The notes under the pieces are model-generated. The model was not told where the DNA came from, did no database searches, and saw only the letters and a program-made list of their open reading frames with translations. From assembly GCF_900104115.1 (NCBI RefSeq), contig NZ_FNJM01000002.1, forward strand, positions 124,001 through 188,000: DNA of 64,000 nt, given 5' to 3'. Position 1 is the stretch's first letter; each line of letters starts with the position of its first letter. Origin of the DNA: Clostridium gasigenes. GTDB taxonomy: Bacteria; Bacillota; Clostridia; Clostridiales; Clostridiaceae. The position numbers were made by a program, and so were the translations under genes. Shown one piece after another: positions 63,440 to 64,000 of the stretch.

Positions 63440-64000
63440 CTATTCAATAATAGACACCTCTTTTTTTGTAGTATCTAATTTAATTTTACATCCTATTGGA
63501 AGAGTCATCATAGGGTGAGTATGACAGCAATCAAAATCAGCAAGAAATGGAATTTTTCTATCCCCCAACACTTCTACTAATATTTCATAAGGTTTTCTCC
63601 TAGTTTTTAAATCATTAAATAATTCATGCTTTCCAAGAATTATTCCTGACACTTTATCTAGAACTCCACTTAGTTTTAATAACGAAAAACTTCTTTCAAT
63701 AGTTGCAGCATCCAACAATGAATCTTCAATAAATAAGATATCACCCTCTTTTATTTCTGGCATATACTCAGTTCCCCATATGCCCTCCATAGTATTTAAA
63801 TTACCACCAATTAACCTACCGGTAGTAACCCCTTCATATACTGTGATCCACTGATTTTCTCTACATTCTTTACTCTTATATTGTGCTTCCCAATTAATAT
63901 ACTCATCTGTCCAATATTTAGGCATCTCTAATATTTTAGATTTTCCAATTGAATTCATAGTAATATCTTCAAAATATTCATATGTCTCTTCTACAAAAGG
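63440..64000 (-). CDS. S66 peptidase (LD-carboxypeptidase/MccF-like), C-terminal part
   Basis: 187 codons in the window; the reading frame is open through the right edge, so the start and the catalytic Ser are outside. The C-terminal domain has GGNLNTMEGIWGTEY, ILFIEDSLLDAATIERSF and a His in DCCHTHPMMTLPIG, giving the expected Glu and His of the Ser-Glu-His triad. Members cut peptidoglycan tetrapeptides (LD-carboxypeptidase) or microcin C. The sequence visible is nearer the MccF side, but I cannot decide. Confidence 0.85.
   Translation of the reverse strand, partial: PFVEETYEYFEDITMNSIGKSKILEMPKYWTDEYINWEAQYKSKECRENQWITVYEGVTTGRLIGGNLNTMEGIWGTEYMPEIKEGDILFIEDSLLDAATIERSFSLLKLSGVLDKVSGIILGKHELFNDLKTRRKPYEILVEVLGDRKIPFLADFDCCHTHPMMTLPIGCKIKLDTTKKEVSIIE

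Noticed and set aside
1..64000. rRNA, tRNA, phage, CRISPR or toxin-antitoxin genes
   Set aside because: Looked for characteristic sequences on both strands and saw none that I could support.

Overview
The window is AT-rich DNA with short intergenic gaps, strong AGGAGG-type ribosome binding sites, many TTG/GTG starts and many U-tailed hairpin terminators. Gene content (clostridial ferredoxin, sortase B, YesMN-type regulators, c-di-GMP-II and lysine riboswitches, two chemoreceptors) fits a motile Clostridium sensu stricto chromosome. I cannot name the species. I saw no rRNA, tRNA, CRISPR array, phage or intact insertion sequence.

Layout. 1-2990: N-acetylmuramic acid salvage (mupG partial, murP, murQ) with a promoter and a perfect palindromic operator. 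3121-6741: a decayed vanZ-like gene, a DUF2334 deacetylase-like protein, a metallo-hydrolase/MarR pair with a clear operator, and a small secreted protein. 6949-11870: two identical ferredoxin genes flank a sortase-anchored surface protein preceded by two tandem c-di-GMP-II riboswitches, and a field of gene fragments copied from the sortase and alpha-mannosidase found intact elsewhere in the window. 11853-31348: a large N-glycan (high-mannose) utilisation locus. It holds a lipoprotein GH85 endoglycosidase, an ABC importer (binding protein and two permeases), cytoplasmic GH38 and GH125 alpha-mannosidases, a GH1 enzyme, two ROK kinases, the YesM/YesN two-component system and a DUF624 protein. 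31406-35341: sortase B, small unknowns, a pentapeptide-repeat protein and a Fur-box ferric-reductase-like membrane protein. 35662-37935: a polar amino acid ABC transporter. 38336-45181: a dual P-loop ATPase, HelD, and a cluster of FtsH, two signal peptidases and a DUF3006 protein. 45453-50614: lysA under a lysine riboswitch, asnB and a TIM-barrel protein. 50943-54035: a DUF1576 pair and LemA/TPM. 54128-59493: two chemoreceptors, both behind sigma-D-type promoters. 59623-64000: a 45-residue Cys-rich protein under a Fur box, an ECF sigma/anti-sigma pair, a divergent HxlR/SDR pair and a partial S66 peptidase.

How the parts work together. In the glycan locus the surface GH85 would cut N-glycans from glycoproteins, the ABC importer would take them in, GH38/GH125 would remove alpha-mannose, GH1 may split the core disaccharide, and the ROK kinases would phosphorylate the sugars. 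cre-like sites suggest CcpA control, and YesMN probably senses the substrate. The surface protein, its riboswitches and sortase B resemble the c-di-GMP-controlled adhesins of C. difficile. The same cell carries sigma-D chemoreceptors, consistent with a motile-to-attached switch.

Two families of short interspersed repeats occur in the gaps: one with a GC-rich core (GGCCCTGCCCGCC), and one of AT-rich palindromes with AGGCAT/AGGCAC ends that often sit where terminators are expected.
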